Below are positions 8,169-16,365 of a stretch of DNA of 27,899 nt, piece by piece. Location of the stretch: contig JBBAOE010000033.1 of the NCBI GenBank assembly GCA_040401595.1, forward strand, positions 1 through 27,899, written 5' to 3'. A model generated the notes under the pieces. That model was not told the origin of the DNA and ran no database searches. It saw nothing but the letters and a program-made list of their open reading frames with translations. Source of the DNA: RFPW01 sp040401595. GTDB lineage: Bacteria; Pseudomonadota; Gammaproteobacteria; Burkholderiales; Burkholderiaceae_E. Position 1 is the first letter of the stretch. The number at the start of each line of letters is the position of its first letter. The translations under genes were made by a program, and so were the position numbers.

Positions 8169-10327
8169 TGGACGCGAGCGGCAACACTTTTAGCGATGCG
8201 TGGTTTAGGGTGGCCGGCTTGCGGGCGTCCTTGCGCCCGGACGTTCATGCGAGGCGCCAGACCGCGCACGGTAAATGTTGGTACGTGCTCAGTAACCCCC
8301 TGAGTAATGAATTTTTCCGTGTCACGGAGCACGCCTACGCTTTCTTGTCGCGGCTCGGTCCTGACCGTACGGTTGACCACGCCTGGCGCGAGACGCTGGC
8401 TAACGACCCGGAGGCGATCCTGAGCCAACAGGAGGTGGTGCAGTTGCTTGGTCAGCTCAACCTGTCCAATTTGCTCCAGGCTGATCGAGCTGGCGCCAGC
8501 GCGAGCCTGTTCGATCGCTATCGACAGCGCCGAGGTCGCGAGCGGCGCGCACTGCTGATGAGCGTCCTGTCCATTCGCATTCCGCTTCTGGATCCGAATC
8601 GAATGCTGGATCGGGCCCAACCCTTGATTCGAGCGGTGATCAGTCCGTTCGGTCTCCTGGCCTACTTGCTGCTGCTGGGTCTGGGCGTGAAAGCGCTCAT
8701 GGATCGCGGTGATGAACTGTTTCACCAGGCGGCCGGGTTACTCGCGCCTGACAATCTCGTTCTGCTTTACTTGGGGATCGCGATCGCCAAGGTGGTCCAT
8801 GAATTCGGTCATGCAGCGGTTTGCAAACGCTTCGGCGGCGAAGTGCATACGATGGGTGTGATGCTCCTGTTGTTCGCGCCCCTACCTTATGTCGATGCGA
8901 GCGCAAGTTGGGGCTTCCGGCGAAGTGCGCCGCGGATGCTGGTTGGGGCAGCTGGCGTACTCGCCGAACTCGCACTGGCGGCGGTCGCGGCGATGGTCTG
9001 GGCTTATTCAGCGCCTGGTGTTAGTGGCGCCCTGGCATACAACGTGATTTTTGCCGCCAGTGTGTCGACGCTGGTGTTCAACCTCAATCCATTGCTGCGC
9101 TTCGACGGATACCACATGCTCGTCGACCTGATCGACATGCCCAACTTGTTCCAGCGCTCGCGCGATCAGCTGCGCTATCTCGGTCAGCGCTACTTGCTGG
9201 GCAGCACACTGGCCACGCCAGTGGCTGACAGCCGGACCGAGTCTTGGCTGTTGCCGCTTTACGGTGCGGCAAGCGTGCTGTACTCGCTGCTGCTGATGGC
9301 CACCATCGCATTCTTCATCGCCGAGCAATACCTTGACCTCGGTCTGCTGCTGGCCGTGCTGCTGGTGGTGTCGGCAACGGTACTACCACTGGGCCGGCTG
9401 TTGCATCACTTGTTGCTGAGCCCACAACTGACCCACCAGCGTTCCCGTGCAATCTTCGCGGTGGCCGCGCTGGCATTGGTTTCGCTCGGTTTGTTGGGCT
9501 GGGTTCCATTCCCAGACCGGATTCGGGCCGCCGGCGTGGTCGAGTCGATTGGTTTCCGTCAGCTCAGCAGCGAGTCAGCGGGCTTTCTCGCCGAACTGCT
9601 GGTCAAGCCGGGCGGGCGCGTCAGCGCGGGGCAGGCATTGGCTCGACTAGAGAACCCGGACCTGCTGATCGAGATCCGCGCTTTGCGCATGCAGTTACAG
9701 CAGATACAGGTGCAGGAGCTCCGGGCTCAGGCACTGGCGCTAGCCGATCTGGCGCCTCTGCGTCAGCAGCGGGCCGTGGCGCAGGCTAGCCTGGCCGAGC
9801 TTGAGCGGCAGCGTGCAGCGCTCACGGTGGTGGCACCAGTTTCAGGTGTCTGGAGCGCCGGTGAGGTCGAACAAGGTCGAGGTCGCTGGTTTGCGCGAGG
9901 GGCCGCGTTGGGTGCGATCGTCGACGAGAGCGAGCACCGTTTCGTAGCGATCCTGCCCCAGGTGGCGACCCACTTGTTTCATGGTGAGATTGAACGCGCT
10001 GAGGTCAGGCTGGGCGGCGAGGATGGGCAGAATCTGGTGCTGCACGAAGTGTCAGTGATGCCCTTCGAACATGGCGTGCTGCCGTCCCGTGCCTTGGGGT
10101 TTGCTGGTGGCGGCGATATTGCTGTTCAGCCAGGCGACCCGAACGGGGTGATGGCGGCCGAGCCCTTTTTTCGAATTCACGCCAGATTCGACGCTGAGCA
10201 GGCCCGCGAGGTCAGGCTTGTGCACGGAAGGCTGGGCGTGATGCGCCTGACATTGACCCCCAAGCCGCTGCTGGAGCAGTGGGAGCGTGGCGTTCGCCAG
10301 CTGCTGCAGCGCCGATTCAGAGTATGA
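8165..10327 (+). CDS. PqqD-like / M50 site-2 protease / HlyD-like fusion, multi-pass membrane protein
   Basis: 720 aa. The N-terminal part (about 40-115) resembles a PqqD-type winged-helix domain. A polytopic M50 region follows with zinc ligands in HEFGH (H212, E213, H216) and the second motif NPLLRFDG (N308, D314), so the protease site looks intact. Membrane segments lie at about 155-180, 195-216, 258-285, 295-310, 361-410 and 428-450. The C-terminal third is a lipoyl/HlyD-like periplasmic domain (SAGFLAELLVKPGGRVSAGQ; a Gln/Ala/Leu-rich helical hairpin; VVAPVSGVWSAGEV). It could process the adhesin, act as membrane anchor or channel, or both. The start at ATG 8165 overlaps the previous stop (ATGA); a second ATG follows at 8168. 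Confidence 0.9.
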   Translation: MMDASGNTFSDAWFRVAGLRASLRPDVHARRQTAHGKCWYVLSNPLSNEFFRVTEHAYAFLSRLGPDRTVDHAWRETLANDPEAILSQQEVVQLLGQLNLSNLLQADRAGASASLFDRYRQRRGRERRALLMSVLSIRIPLLDPNRMLDRAQPLIRAVISPFGLLAYLLLLGLGVKALMDRGDELFHQAAGLLAPDNLVLLYLGIAIAKVVHEFGHAAVCKRFGGEVHTMGVMLLLFAPLPYVDASASWGFRRSAPRMLVGAAGVLAELALAAVAAMVWAYSAPGVSGALAYNVIFAASVSTLVFNLNPLLRFDGYHMLVDLIDMPNLFQRSRDQLRYLGQRYLLGSTLATPVADSRTESWLLPLYGAASVLYSLLLMATIAFFIAEQYLDLGLLLAVLLVVSATVLPLGRLLHHLLLSPQLTHQRSRAIFAVAALALVSLGLLGWVPFPDRIRAAGVVESIGFRQLSSESAGFLAELLVKPGGRVSAGQALARLENPDLLIEIRALRMQLQQIQVQELRAQALALADLAPLRQQRAVAQASLAELERQRAALTVVAPVSGVWSAGEVEQGRGRWFARGAALGAIVDESEHRFVAILPQVATHLFHGEIERAEVRLGGEDGQNLVLHEVSVMPFEHGVLPSRALGFAGGGDIAVQPGDPNGVMAAEPFFRIHARFDAEQAREVRLVHGRLGVMRLTLTPKPLLEQWERGVRQLLQRRFRV

Positions 10328-12354
10328 GCGCTGAGTCACCGCTGGCTCAGGCCAGTGGCTCTGGCTGGTTGTACGCAGATCGTTCGGTGCTGGCGCAGCC
10401 CCGTTCGCTACCGTCAGGCTTCGATGCGCTCGTCGATGATCTGGTCGGCGCGATTCGACGTTTAGGGGGGCAGGGGCGCCGGCTTCGGCGATTTGCCGAA
10501 GCGAGCGCCGATCGAATGGCAGGTTTACAGGGTTTGTCTGAGGCTGAACTGCAGCTTGAACTGCAGACCCATCGCGAGGCTTTCAGGCGCGACATGATCG
10601 GCGGGCAAGGTGCACTGCTGGCTGCGTTGGCTACTGTCGGTGAGGTTGCTGGTCGCCAGCTTGGACTGCGGCCATACCCAGTACAGCTGATGGGAGCGCT
10701 TGCGCTGCACCAGGGTTGGCTCGCAGAGATGGCCACAGGTGAGGGTAAGACGCTGACGGTGGCGATGGCCGCGGTGTTGGCGGGTTGGAGCGGTCGGCCT
10801 TGTCATTTGGTGACGGCCAATGACTACCTTGCAGCTCGGGATGCTTTGGAGATGGGCCCGCTCTATCGCACCTGCGGCGTGTCGGTGGTTGCGGTGACAG
10901 GCGATTTGCTGCCGCACGAGCGCGCCGAGCGTTATTCGTCCGATGTCGTCTATGTGACGGCCAAGGAGTTGCTTGCGGATTTTTTGCGCGACCGTCAGGC
11001 TGCCAGTGCGGGGGGTGACCCTGCGCGGGCGATGCTGCGACGGTGGTTGTGGCGCGAGGCTTCCGGCGGCGGTGATAAGGTCGATTTACTGCTGGTGCGG
11101 GGCTTACACACGGCATTGATCGACGAGGCGGACAGCGTTCTGATCGACGAGGCAGTGACGCCGTTAATCCTGTCTTCGCCGCGTCCCGACTCAGACTTGT
11201 CTCAGGCCGTGTCGTGGGCGTCGGACGTCGCGGATAAACTGGTCGCTGGGGATGACTATGAGATCAGTCGCAGCCGCAGTGTGGTGAGCTTTGCGCCAGA
11301 AGCACTCGCGCTAGCAGCCCAGGGTTTGGAACGCCTGCCGCGCCTGTGGCAAGCGCAGGCGCGGCGCGAGGAGTTGCTTAGGCAGGCGCTGGTGGCGCGA
11401 CACTTTCTCCTGCGCGATCAGCACTATGTGCTGCAGGACGGCAGGATCGTGCTGCTTGACGAAGGCACCGGCCGTCTGACGCCGAGTCGGACCCTAACCG
11501 CCGGCCTGCAGCAGGCGGTCGAGGCACACGAGGGATTAGCGATCAGCGACCCGAGTCAATCCCTTGGCCAGATGAGTTTTCAGGCTTTTTTCCGATGCTT
11601 TCGGCGACTCGCCGGTACCACCGGCACGGCGCAGGAGGCCCGGTCCGAATTTTGGAGTGTCTACGGTTTGGGCGTGTTGACGGTGCCCACGCACAGGCCG
11701 CGTATCCGCAGCTCCGCCCGGCCGCAGGTGTTCGCCACCGAAGCCGAAAAAACCCAGGCCTTGCTCGCCGAGATCGAGCGTTTGCACGCTCAGGGACTAC
11801 CGGTGCTCGTTGGACTGCGGAGCGTGAAATCAAGCGATCGTCTGGCAGAGCAACTCCGCGCGCGCGCGCTGCCATTTCGTTTGCTCAATGCAGTGCGCCT
11901 GAGCGACGAGGCTGAGATCGTCGCTCAAGCGGGGCAGGTGGGGCGCATCACTGTCGCCACGAATATGGCGGGCCGGGGGACCGACATCGTGCTCGGCCCT
12001 GGGGTGGCTGCCTTGGGCGGGCTTCAGGTCATCATGGCCGAATGCAACGAGTCCGTTCGGATAGACCGCCAGTTGGCCGGTCGTTGCGGGCGTCAGGGTG
12101 ACCCGGGTCGGGTGAGTACCTGGCTCAGTATTGAGGATCCTTTGTTGCAGCGCTATCTCCCCGAACGCTGGTGTTCAGCGATGGAACACCTTGCTCGTCA
12201 TTCCTCGGGTTGGGCTGGCCCGATACTCAAATTACTCAGCCTTTTTGCGGTCAGGCTCGCGCAGCGCAACGCCGAGGCGCAGGCTCGTCAACGCAGGCGC
12301 TCAGTGCTGGAGGCCGACGAATGGATGGACAAGGCCTTGCCTTTCGGTGATTAG
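10324..12354 (+). CDS. SecA-like preprotein translocase ATPase, short paralogue lacking the C-terminal region
   Basis: 676 aa, against about 900 for housekeeping SecA (E. coli 901). NBD1 has VQLMGALALHQG, Walker A at 136-143 (MATGEGKT, K142) and the DEAD box at 267-270 (LIDEADSVLIDEA). NBD2 has ATNMAGRGTDI at 545-555 and the arginine-finger motif GRCGRQGDPGR from 586. The chain ends just after a SecA-scaffold-like segment (RRRSVLEADEWMDK), so the rest of the helical scaffold, the helical wing and the zinc-binding tail are missing. It should hydrolyse ATP to drive polypeptide movement. ATG 10324 is preferred because it overlaps the previous stop (ATGA); an upstream GTG at 10279 would add 15 residues. 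It is the only ATPase in the operon, so it probably powers export. Confidence 0.93.
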   Translation: MSAESPLAQASGSGWLYADRSVLAQPRSLPSGFDALVDDLVGAIRRLGGQGRRLRRFAEASADRMAGLQGLSEAELQLELQTHREAFRRDMIGGQGALLAALATVGEVAGRQLGLRPYPVQLMGALALHQGWLAEMATGEGKTLTVAMAAVLAGWSGRPCHLVTANDYLAARDALEMGPLYRTCGVSVVAVTGDLLPHERAERYSSDVVYVTAKELLADFLRDRQAASAGGDPARAMLRRWLWREASGGGDKVDLLLVRGLHTALIDEADSVLIDEAVTPLILSSPRPDSDLSQAVSWASDVADKLVAGDDYEISRSRSVVSFAPEALALAAQGLERLPRLWQAQARREELLRQALVARHFLLRDQHYVLQDGRIVLLDEGTGRLTPSRTLTAGLQQAVEAHEGLAISDPSQSLGQMSFQAFFRCFRRLAGTTGTAQEARSEFWSVYGLGVLTVPTHRPRIRSSARPQVFATEAEKTQALLAEIERLHAQGLPVLVGLRSVKSSDRLAEQLRARALPFRLLNAVRLSDEAEIVAQAGQVGRITVATNMAGRGTDIVLGPGVAALGGLQVIMAECNESVRIDRQLAGRCGRQGDPGRVSTWLSIEDPLLQRYLPERWCSAMEHLARHSSGWAGPILKLLSLFAVRLAQRNAEAQARQRRRSVLEADEWMDKALPFGD

Positions 12355-12826
12355 CTGGAATGAATCGAAGTGGCGCTCAACGCTGAGCACCTAGGCGTTT
12401 CAGGTCATTGGAGCTTTACCGGTCGATGCGGTCACTTCAAAGCATGTCATCGAGCCTGCCCGAAACCGCAGGTGGCGTGAGCTTTCGAAGGGCCGCTCGT
12501 TCAACGTTAACCCACCGGGCCACTCGCTCACACTGGCAGAGCGACTCAGTGTCTCGACAATCAAAGGACTGGATCGACAGGTCATGCATTACCGAGACGC
12601 ATGATTAACGTCAAACAGGAATAAATCGCTCCCTCCATCAGAGCTCCCCAGCGACGCCGCTTCGGCACACGGAGGTCGCCACCGAGTATTCTTCCCTGTC
12701 CGATCTCTCCCTCGTCGCTCCGGCAGGAGATCATTGTGGCTCGTGTTCTGCGATCACCCCACTTAATCCCCTGCTCGCCAAGAGACAAGTGTGTTTGGCC
12801 CTGCGCATTTTTGATTGAAACACGTC
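12355..12826 (+). other. Non-coding stretch after the export operon
   Basis: About 470 bases without a convincing gene. A small hairpin (GCTCA/TGAGC, 12375-12388) follows the SecA-like stop but has no T-run, so it is a weak terminator candidate. From about 12397 one frame reads VIGALPVDAVTSKHV, faintly like the core-binding part of a tyrosine integrase, and closes with a stop at about 12603. The start is missing and similarity is lost after about 15 residues, so this is at most a decayed remnant. Confidence 0.35.
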
Positions 12827-13732
12827 ATGCCCAACGCCCTGTGCGACCCCAACCATAGCGTCCGCGTGCTTGTCCAGGCGATGTGCCTAACCATTGGCCT
12901 CGGGTTCTTCCAGGGTTGCACCACCCTTCAGGCAGAAACCTATACCCCGCGGCTTGGGCAAGTCGGCAAGGATGTAATGTGGCTGCCCACCCGAGACGAG
13001 TTGGTAACCCGATTGCTCAAAGCAGCAGACGTCACCCCGACCGACGAGGTCGTTGATCTTGGCGCTGGCGACGGCAAAATTGCGATCGCTGCGGCGCTGC
13101 AGTTCGGTGCCCGCGCATGGGGTATCGAATACAACAAGAACTTAACCGCATTGGCGCAGCGAAACGCGCAAAGAGCCGGAATAGCCGATCGAGTCCACTT
13201 CATTAATGGCGACATCTACACGGAGGATTTCAGCAGCGCAACAGTGGTGATGATGTACCTCCTCGAGGAGATCAACGCGCAACTGCGCCCGACCATTTTG
13301 GCCATGCGCCCTGGTACCCGAGTGCTCTCCAATACCTTCTCCATGGGCGACTGGGAGCCAGATCAGGTGATTCACGCAAACACCAGTACCGGCTACGTTT
13401 GGACGGTTCCGGCAGCAGTCAACGGAGTCTGGTCGATCACCGGGCTTGATTCCAGAGGGCCCGCAACGCTCCGCCTGGCGCAGCGCTTTCAGCGAATAGG
13501 CGGAAGTTTGGCATTAGGCGCAGAAGTGCAAACCCTATTGGGGGCCCGGGTGCAGGGCGCCGATCTGTATTTCAGTTTTGTTAATGCCGACGGTGAACTG
13601 AAAGCAGTCAGCGCAAAGGTCGAAGGGGCACGCCTCACTGGCATGGTGGTCGGACCCTACGGCATGCTAGAGAGCGAACGACCCGTCATAAAGATTGCGG
13701 GGGAGCGCCAGTCCGGAATGCTTTTACCGTAG
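12827..13732 (+). CDS. Exported class I SAM-dependent methyltransferase-like protein
   Basis: 301 aa from ATG 12827; an in-frame TTG at 12815 is less likely. The N-terminus has a hydrophobic segment (VLVQAMCLTIGLGFFQGC) that could be a signal peptide or an imperfect lipoprotein signal with Cys at the end. Residues 75-83 (VVDLGAGDG) are the glycine-rich SAM-binding motif I, followed by an acidic strand end (WGIEYN) and a motif near HFINGDIY. After about residue 195 a beta-rich C-terminal domain follows that I do not recognise. The methyl acceptor is unknown. An exported SAM enzyme is odd because SAM is cytoplasmic, so the hydrophobic segment may be a membrane anchor with the catalytic domain inside. 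It stands alone, separated from both neighbours. Confidence 0.8.
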   Translation: MPNALCDPNHSVRVLVQAMCLTIGLGFFQGCTTLQAETYTPRLGQVGKDVMWLPTRDELVTRLLKAADVTPTDEVVDLGAGDGKIAIAAALQFGARAWGIEYNKNLTALAQRNAQRAGIADRVHFINGDIYTEDFSSATVVMMYLLEEINAQLRPTILAMRPGTRVLSNTFSMGDWEPDQVIHANTSTGYVWTVPAAVNGVWSITGLDSRGPATLRLAQRFQRIGGSLALGAEVQTLLGARVQGADLYFSFVNADGELKAVSAKVEGARLTGMVVGPYGMLESERPVIKIAGERQSGMLLP

Positions 13733-13850
13733 CTGGGACAAATTCGCTCACGGAAAGTTTCTGGGACTGGCTCAAGGTCGCTAGGCTGCATGGGCGCAGG
13801 TTCGGGAGGTGCCGACAGGCCATGGACGAGGTGATCAAACATTCCGAATC

Positions 13851-13864
13851 GATGTTGCAACATC
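13851..13864. promoter_or_regulatory. Perfect 14-bp palindrome, candidate operator
   Basis: GATGTTGCAACATC is a perfect inverted repeat with two 7-base arms and no spacer. It lies 73 bases before the ATG at 13938 chosen for the CapA-like gene, where a regulator site could sit. No promoter elements could be assigned with confidence, and if translation starts further upstream the palindrome would be coding. Confidence 0.3.
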
Positions 13865-13937
13865 CTTGCGGGGCCGATGGTGGAACAAACTTGGTCGACA
13901 TTGCTACCATGGCTTCATCGTCCGAATCGAGGGATTC

Positions 13938-15398
13938 ATGTGCTCAGTCGCCCAAGGCCCTGGACTTGATCGCGGTCTCCTGGGTCAGCTCATGGTCAGA
14001 GTAGGACTCACGTTGGCGCTGTTCAGCTCGGGGTTGGCTTGGGCGATGGCCAATGAGTCCGATCAAACCGATCAATCCCAGCCCCGAGTCTCGTGCGAAG
14101 TTCGGACCATGGGCAAAACCTACTGGGTTCACGCGAGTCCGACGCTGGCGCGCTACCGCGTTTCGGCCACCGCCGTGAGCAACCGTTTTCGCTTCCGTTT
14201 GCTGGTCGTCGGCCCTGCGCAGCGAATCGATTCGATTCAACTCGACGTGCAGGCCACCACCGAGCGGCACCCCATCCTGATCCACCAGGCCAGTTTGAAC
14301 CCGCCATTTGCTCCGAGTCCCGCATTACTGAATGGGGAGAACCGGGTCTACTCACCCGAATATGAGCGCGAACTCTGGTATCGATGCCAGATGGTCCGAA
14401 CACCGACCGAGGCAGTTGCACCGCAGCGGAATCCGCCAGCGCGCGCAGCACCTGGGGACTCTGCTGTAGCCGATGCAGACGTCAGGGTGCACGACACAAG
14501 GAAAAACCATTGGCAAGGCGTGGCTGGCCTTGCCCCAGAGCCTCGCGTCAGCATTGCGTTTGTTGGCGACGTCATGCTCGACGAGGTCCCGGGCGACCGG
14601 ATTCGACGCGGCCAGGACCCTTTCGCTGCGGTCGCCAAGGAGTTGGCCAAGGCTGATTTTCGAATCGGCAATCTCGAATCTGTCGTGTCGAGGGTCGGCC
14701 GTGCGGAACCGGGAAAACCCTTTACGTTCAGGGCTCATCCGCGGGTTTTGCGAGTCCTTGCGCACCACTTTGATGCAGTATCGGTGGCGAACAACCATAC
14801 CGGAGACTACGGCGCACCAGCGTTCGCCGACATGCTGATTCGGCTAAAAGCCGCCGGTATTCAGGCGTTTGGTGGCGGCATGAATCTGGCCGATGCGCAT
14901 CGCCCCTTGATCCTTGAACGCAATGGCTTGCGCATTGCCCTTCTTGGATACAACGACTTCATGCCGCGCAGCTTCGAAGCCGACACTGACAAAGCTGGCG
15001 CGGCTTGGGCCAATCATGAGCAGATCCGCGCCGACATTGAGACCGTCCGGGCCGAATACGGGGCTCACCTGGTCATCCCAGTGATGCACTGGGGCGTCGA
15101 ATACGAACCGGTCAGCAATTCTCACCAACGCGAGCTTGCGCATCTGATGATTGACGCCGGAGCCGATGCCGTCGTCGGAGGCCATCCACATGTGACGCAG
15201 GATATCGAGCACTATCGTGGCAAGTTGATCGTCTACAGCCTCGGCAATTTTGTTTTTAGTGGCTTCAAGAGCGTGCCGACCACCAGCGGATGGTTACTGC
15301 AGCTCGAGCTGGACCCTCAGGGGGTGCGCGACTGGAAAATCCTGCCGGTACGTCTTGATCGGCAGGGCTCCCCCAAACTCCAGCGTCGTCTGCACTGA
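13938..15398 (+). CDS. CapA-family (poly-gamma-glutamate synthesis-like) protein with extra N-terminal domain
   Basis: 486 aa from ATG 13938, with a signal peptide (VGLTLALFSSGLAWAMA). ATG 13992 is an alternative start and would still leave this segment at the N-terminus. Residues about 30-165 form a beta-rich domain I do not recognise, then comes a linker. From about residue 204 the metallophosphatase-like CapA domain shows its motifs in order: FVGDVMLDE, NLESVVS, VANNHTGDYG, VMHWGVEY, GGHPHVTQ and SLGNFVF. CapA proteins act at the cell envelope in poly-gamma-glutamate capsule production or tethering, and many relatives have unknown substrates. No capB or capC lies nearby, so a capsule role is not supported here and the substrate stays open. 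Confidence 0.87.
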   Translation: MCSVAQGPGLDRGLLGQLMVRVGLTLALFSSGLAWAMANESDQTDQSQPRVSCEVRTMGKTYWVHASPTLARYRVSATAVSNRFRFRLLVVGPAQRIDSIQLDVQATTERHPILIHQASLNPPFAPSPALLNGENRVYSPEYERELWYRCQMVRTPTEAVAPQRNPPARAAPGDSAVADADVRVHDTRKNHWQGVAGLAPEPRVSIAFVGDVMLDEVPGDRIRRGQDPFAAVAKELAKADFRIGNLESVVSRVGRAEPGKPFTFRAHPRVLRVLAHHFDAVSVANNHTGDYGAPAFADMLIRLKAAGIQAFGGGMNLADAHRPLILERNGLRIALLGYNDFMPRSFEADTDKAGAAWANHEQIRADIETVRAEYGAHLVIPVMHWGVEYEPVSNSHQRELAHLMIDAGADAVVGGHPHVTQDIEHYRGKLIVYSLGNFVFSGFKSVPTTSGWLLQLELDPQGVRDWKILPVRLDRQGSPKLQRRLH

Positions 15399-15710
15399 CG
15401 AAGCCACAGAGTTATTGCCTGCGTTTCCACCGGCCTGATCCAGAGTTTGTATTGGTTTGTCAGAGTCATGGGCTTGTTCGTTACTCGGGACATAAGTTCG
15501 AGTTCCTGTGTGTCACGCCTTCACGGCGCCACACCAGCACCACGATCAACGCCAGCGCCAGTACCTTGCAGGTCTCCTGACTATTTCGCCCGAGGTCATG
15601 AGGTCTGGTTTTTCGGAATTTCGTGATTTTTTGTCCGTATTAATCCTGCGCGGGTTTGTTGAGTGGGGCGTTTTGGCGGCCGTCAACTTTTTCAAGGACC
15701 AGGTGAGACC
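15399..15710 (+). other. Intergenic stretch between the CapA-like and PaiB-like genes
   Basis: About 310 bases with no supportable gene. It contains an imperfect hairpin at 15510-15534 (arms GTGT..CGCC and GGCG..ACAC with a TTCAC loop) that has no T-run, and a T-rich patch around 15605-15635 before the next gene. A purine-rich AGGTGAG at 15702-15708 is the likely ribosome binding site of the PaiB-like gene. Confidence 0.5.
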
Positions 15711-16325
15711 ATGTACATCCCAGAACACTTTTTGATTAAAAACCTTGAGGTCATTCACCAGATCATCCAGACGAACCCTCTGGGCGTTCTGGTCAACATG
15801 ACGCCCGAGGGCCTCGACGCCAATCACATTCCATTCGAACTGGATGCTGGCCGTGGGGTACTCACGGCCCATGTGGCGCGGGCAAATCCAGTGTGGCAGG
15901 AGTGCAAGGACGGTGCGGAAGTTTTGGTGATCTTTCGGGGCAACGAGAGTTACATCTCACCCAACTGGTACCCGAGCAAGCACGAGACGCATCGGCTGGT
16001 ACCGACCTGGAACTACGAGGTCGTGCATGTGCATGGACGACTGACTGTCCAGGACCAAGAGAAGTTCGTGCGCGGGGTGGTGGGCCGCCTGACACGCCGG
16101 CACGAGGCAACAGAACCAAAACCCTGGAAGATGGGAGATTCTGACCCTGAGTACATCGACGGCATGCTCACAGCCATTGTGGGCATTGAGATCGCCATCA
16201 CACGCTTGGAAGGTAAGGCCAAGCTGAGCCAAAACCGCGAAGTCCGTGACCGACTCAATGCCGCTGAAGTGCTGTCAACTCAGGGTGAAGTTGGGTTGGC
16301 TCGAGCGATGCAATCAGCGAAGTAA
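15711..16325 (+). CDS. PaiB-family FMN-binding protein (annotated as negative transcriptional regulator)
   Basis: 204 aa. The N-terminus MYIPEHF is the hallmark start of the family, so ATG 15711 is chosen, with AGGTGAG just upstream. Further family features are NPLGVLVNMTPEGLDANHIPF, the HVARANPVW segment, IFRGNESYISPNWYPSK and VPTWNYEVVHVHG. The fold is a split-barrel flavin-binding protein. Bacillus PaiB was described as a repressor of sporulation and protease genes, but most proteobacterial members are uncharacterised and may be flavin-dependent enzymes or haem/flavin binders. No operon partner is close; the next gene begins about 240 nt downstream after a strong hairpin. Confidence 0.9.
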   Translation: MYIPEHFLIKNLEVIHQIIQTNPLGVLVNMTPEGLDANHIPFELDAGRGVLTAHVARANPVWQECKDGAEVLVIFRGNESYISPNWYPSKHETHRLVPTWNYEVVHVHGRLTVQDQEKFVRGVVGRLTRRHEATEPKPWKMGDSDPEYIDGMLTAIVGIEIAITRLEGKAKLSQNREVRDRLNAAEVLSTQGEVGLARAMQSAK

Positions 16326-16338
16326 GTGCGCGAGTATC

Positions 16339-16365
16339 TGACCAGTGCGTTTGGTTCACTGGTCA
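16339..16365 (+). terminator. Hairpin after the PaiB-like gene
   Basis: TGACCAGTG (16339-16347) and CACTGGTCA (16357-16365) form a perfect 9-bp stem with a 9-base loop, 13 nt after the PaiB-like stop. No T-run follows, so it is either an atypical terminator, an mRNA-stabilising 3' hairpin or an operator. Confidence 0.4.

Noticed and set aside
8012..8725. Minus-strand frame of 237 aa over the start of the M50-HlyD gene
   Set aside because: Low-information, Arg/Gln-rich product opposite strong coding sequence with ATGA overlaps.
12397..12603. Tyrosine-integrase remnant
   Set aside because: Only about 15 residues look integrase-like, no start, no catalytic residues and no attachment site; kept only as a note on the intergenic stretch.
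15490..15515. tRNA 3' end or attachment site suggested by GTTCGAGTTCC
   Set aside because: The flanking bases do not pair as a T stem or acceptor stem and no CCA end fits.
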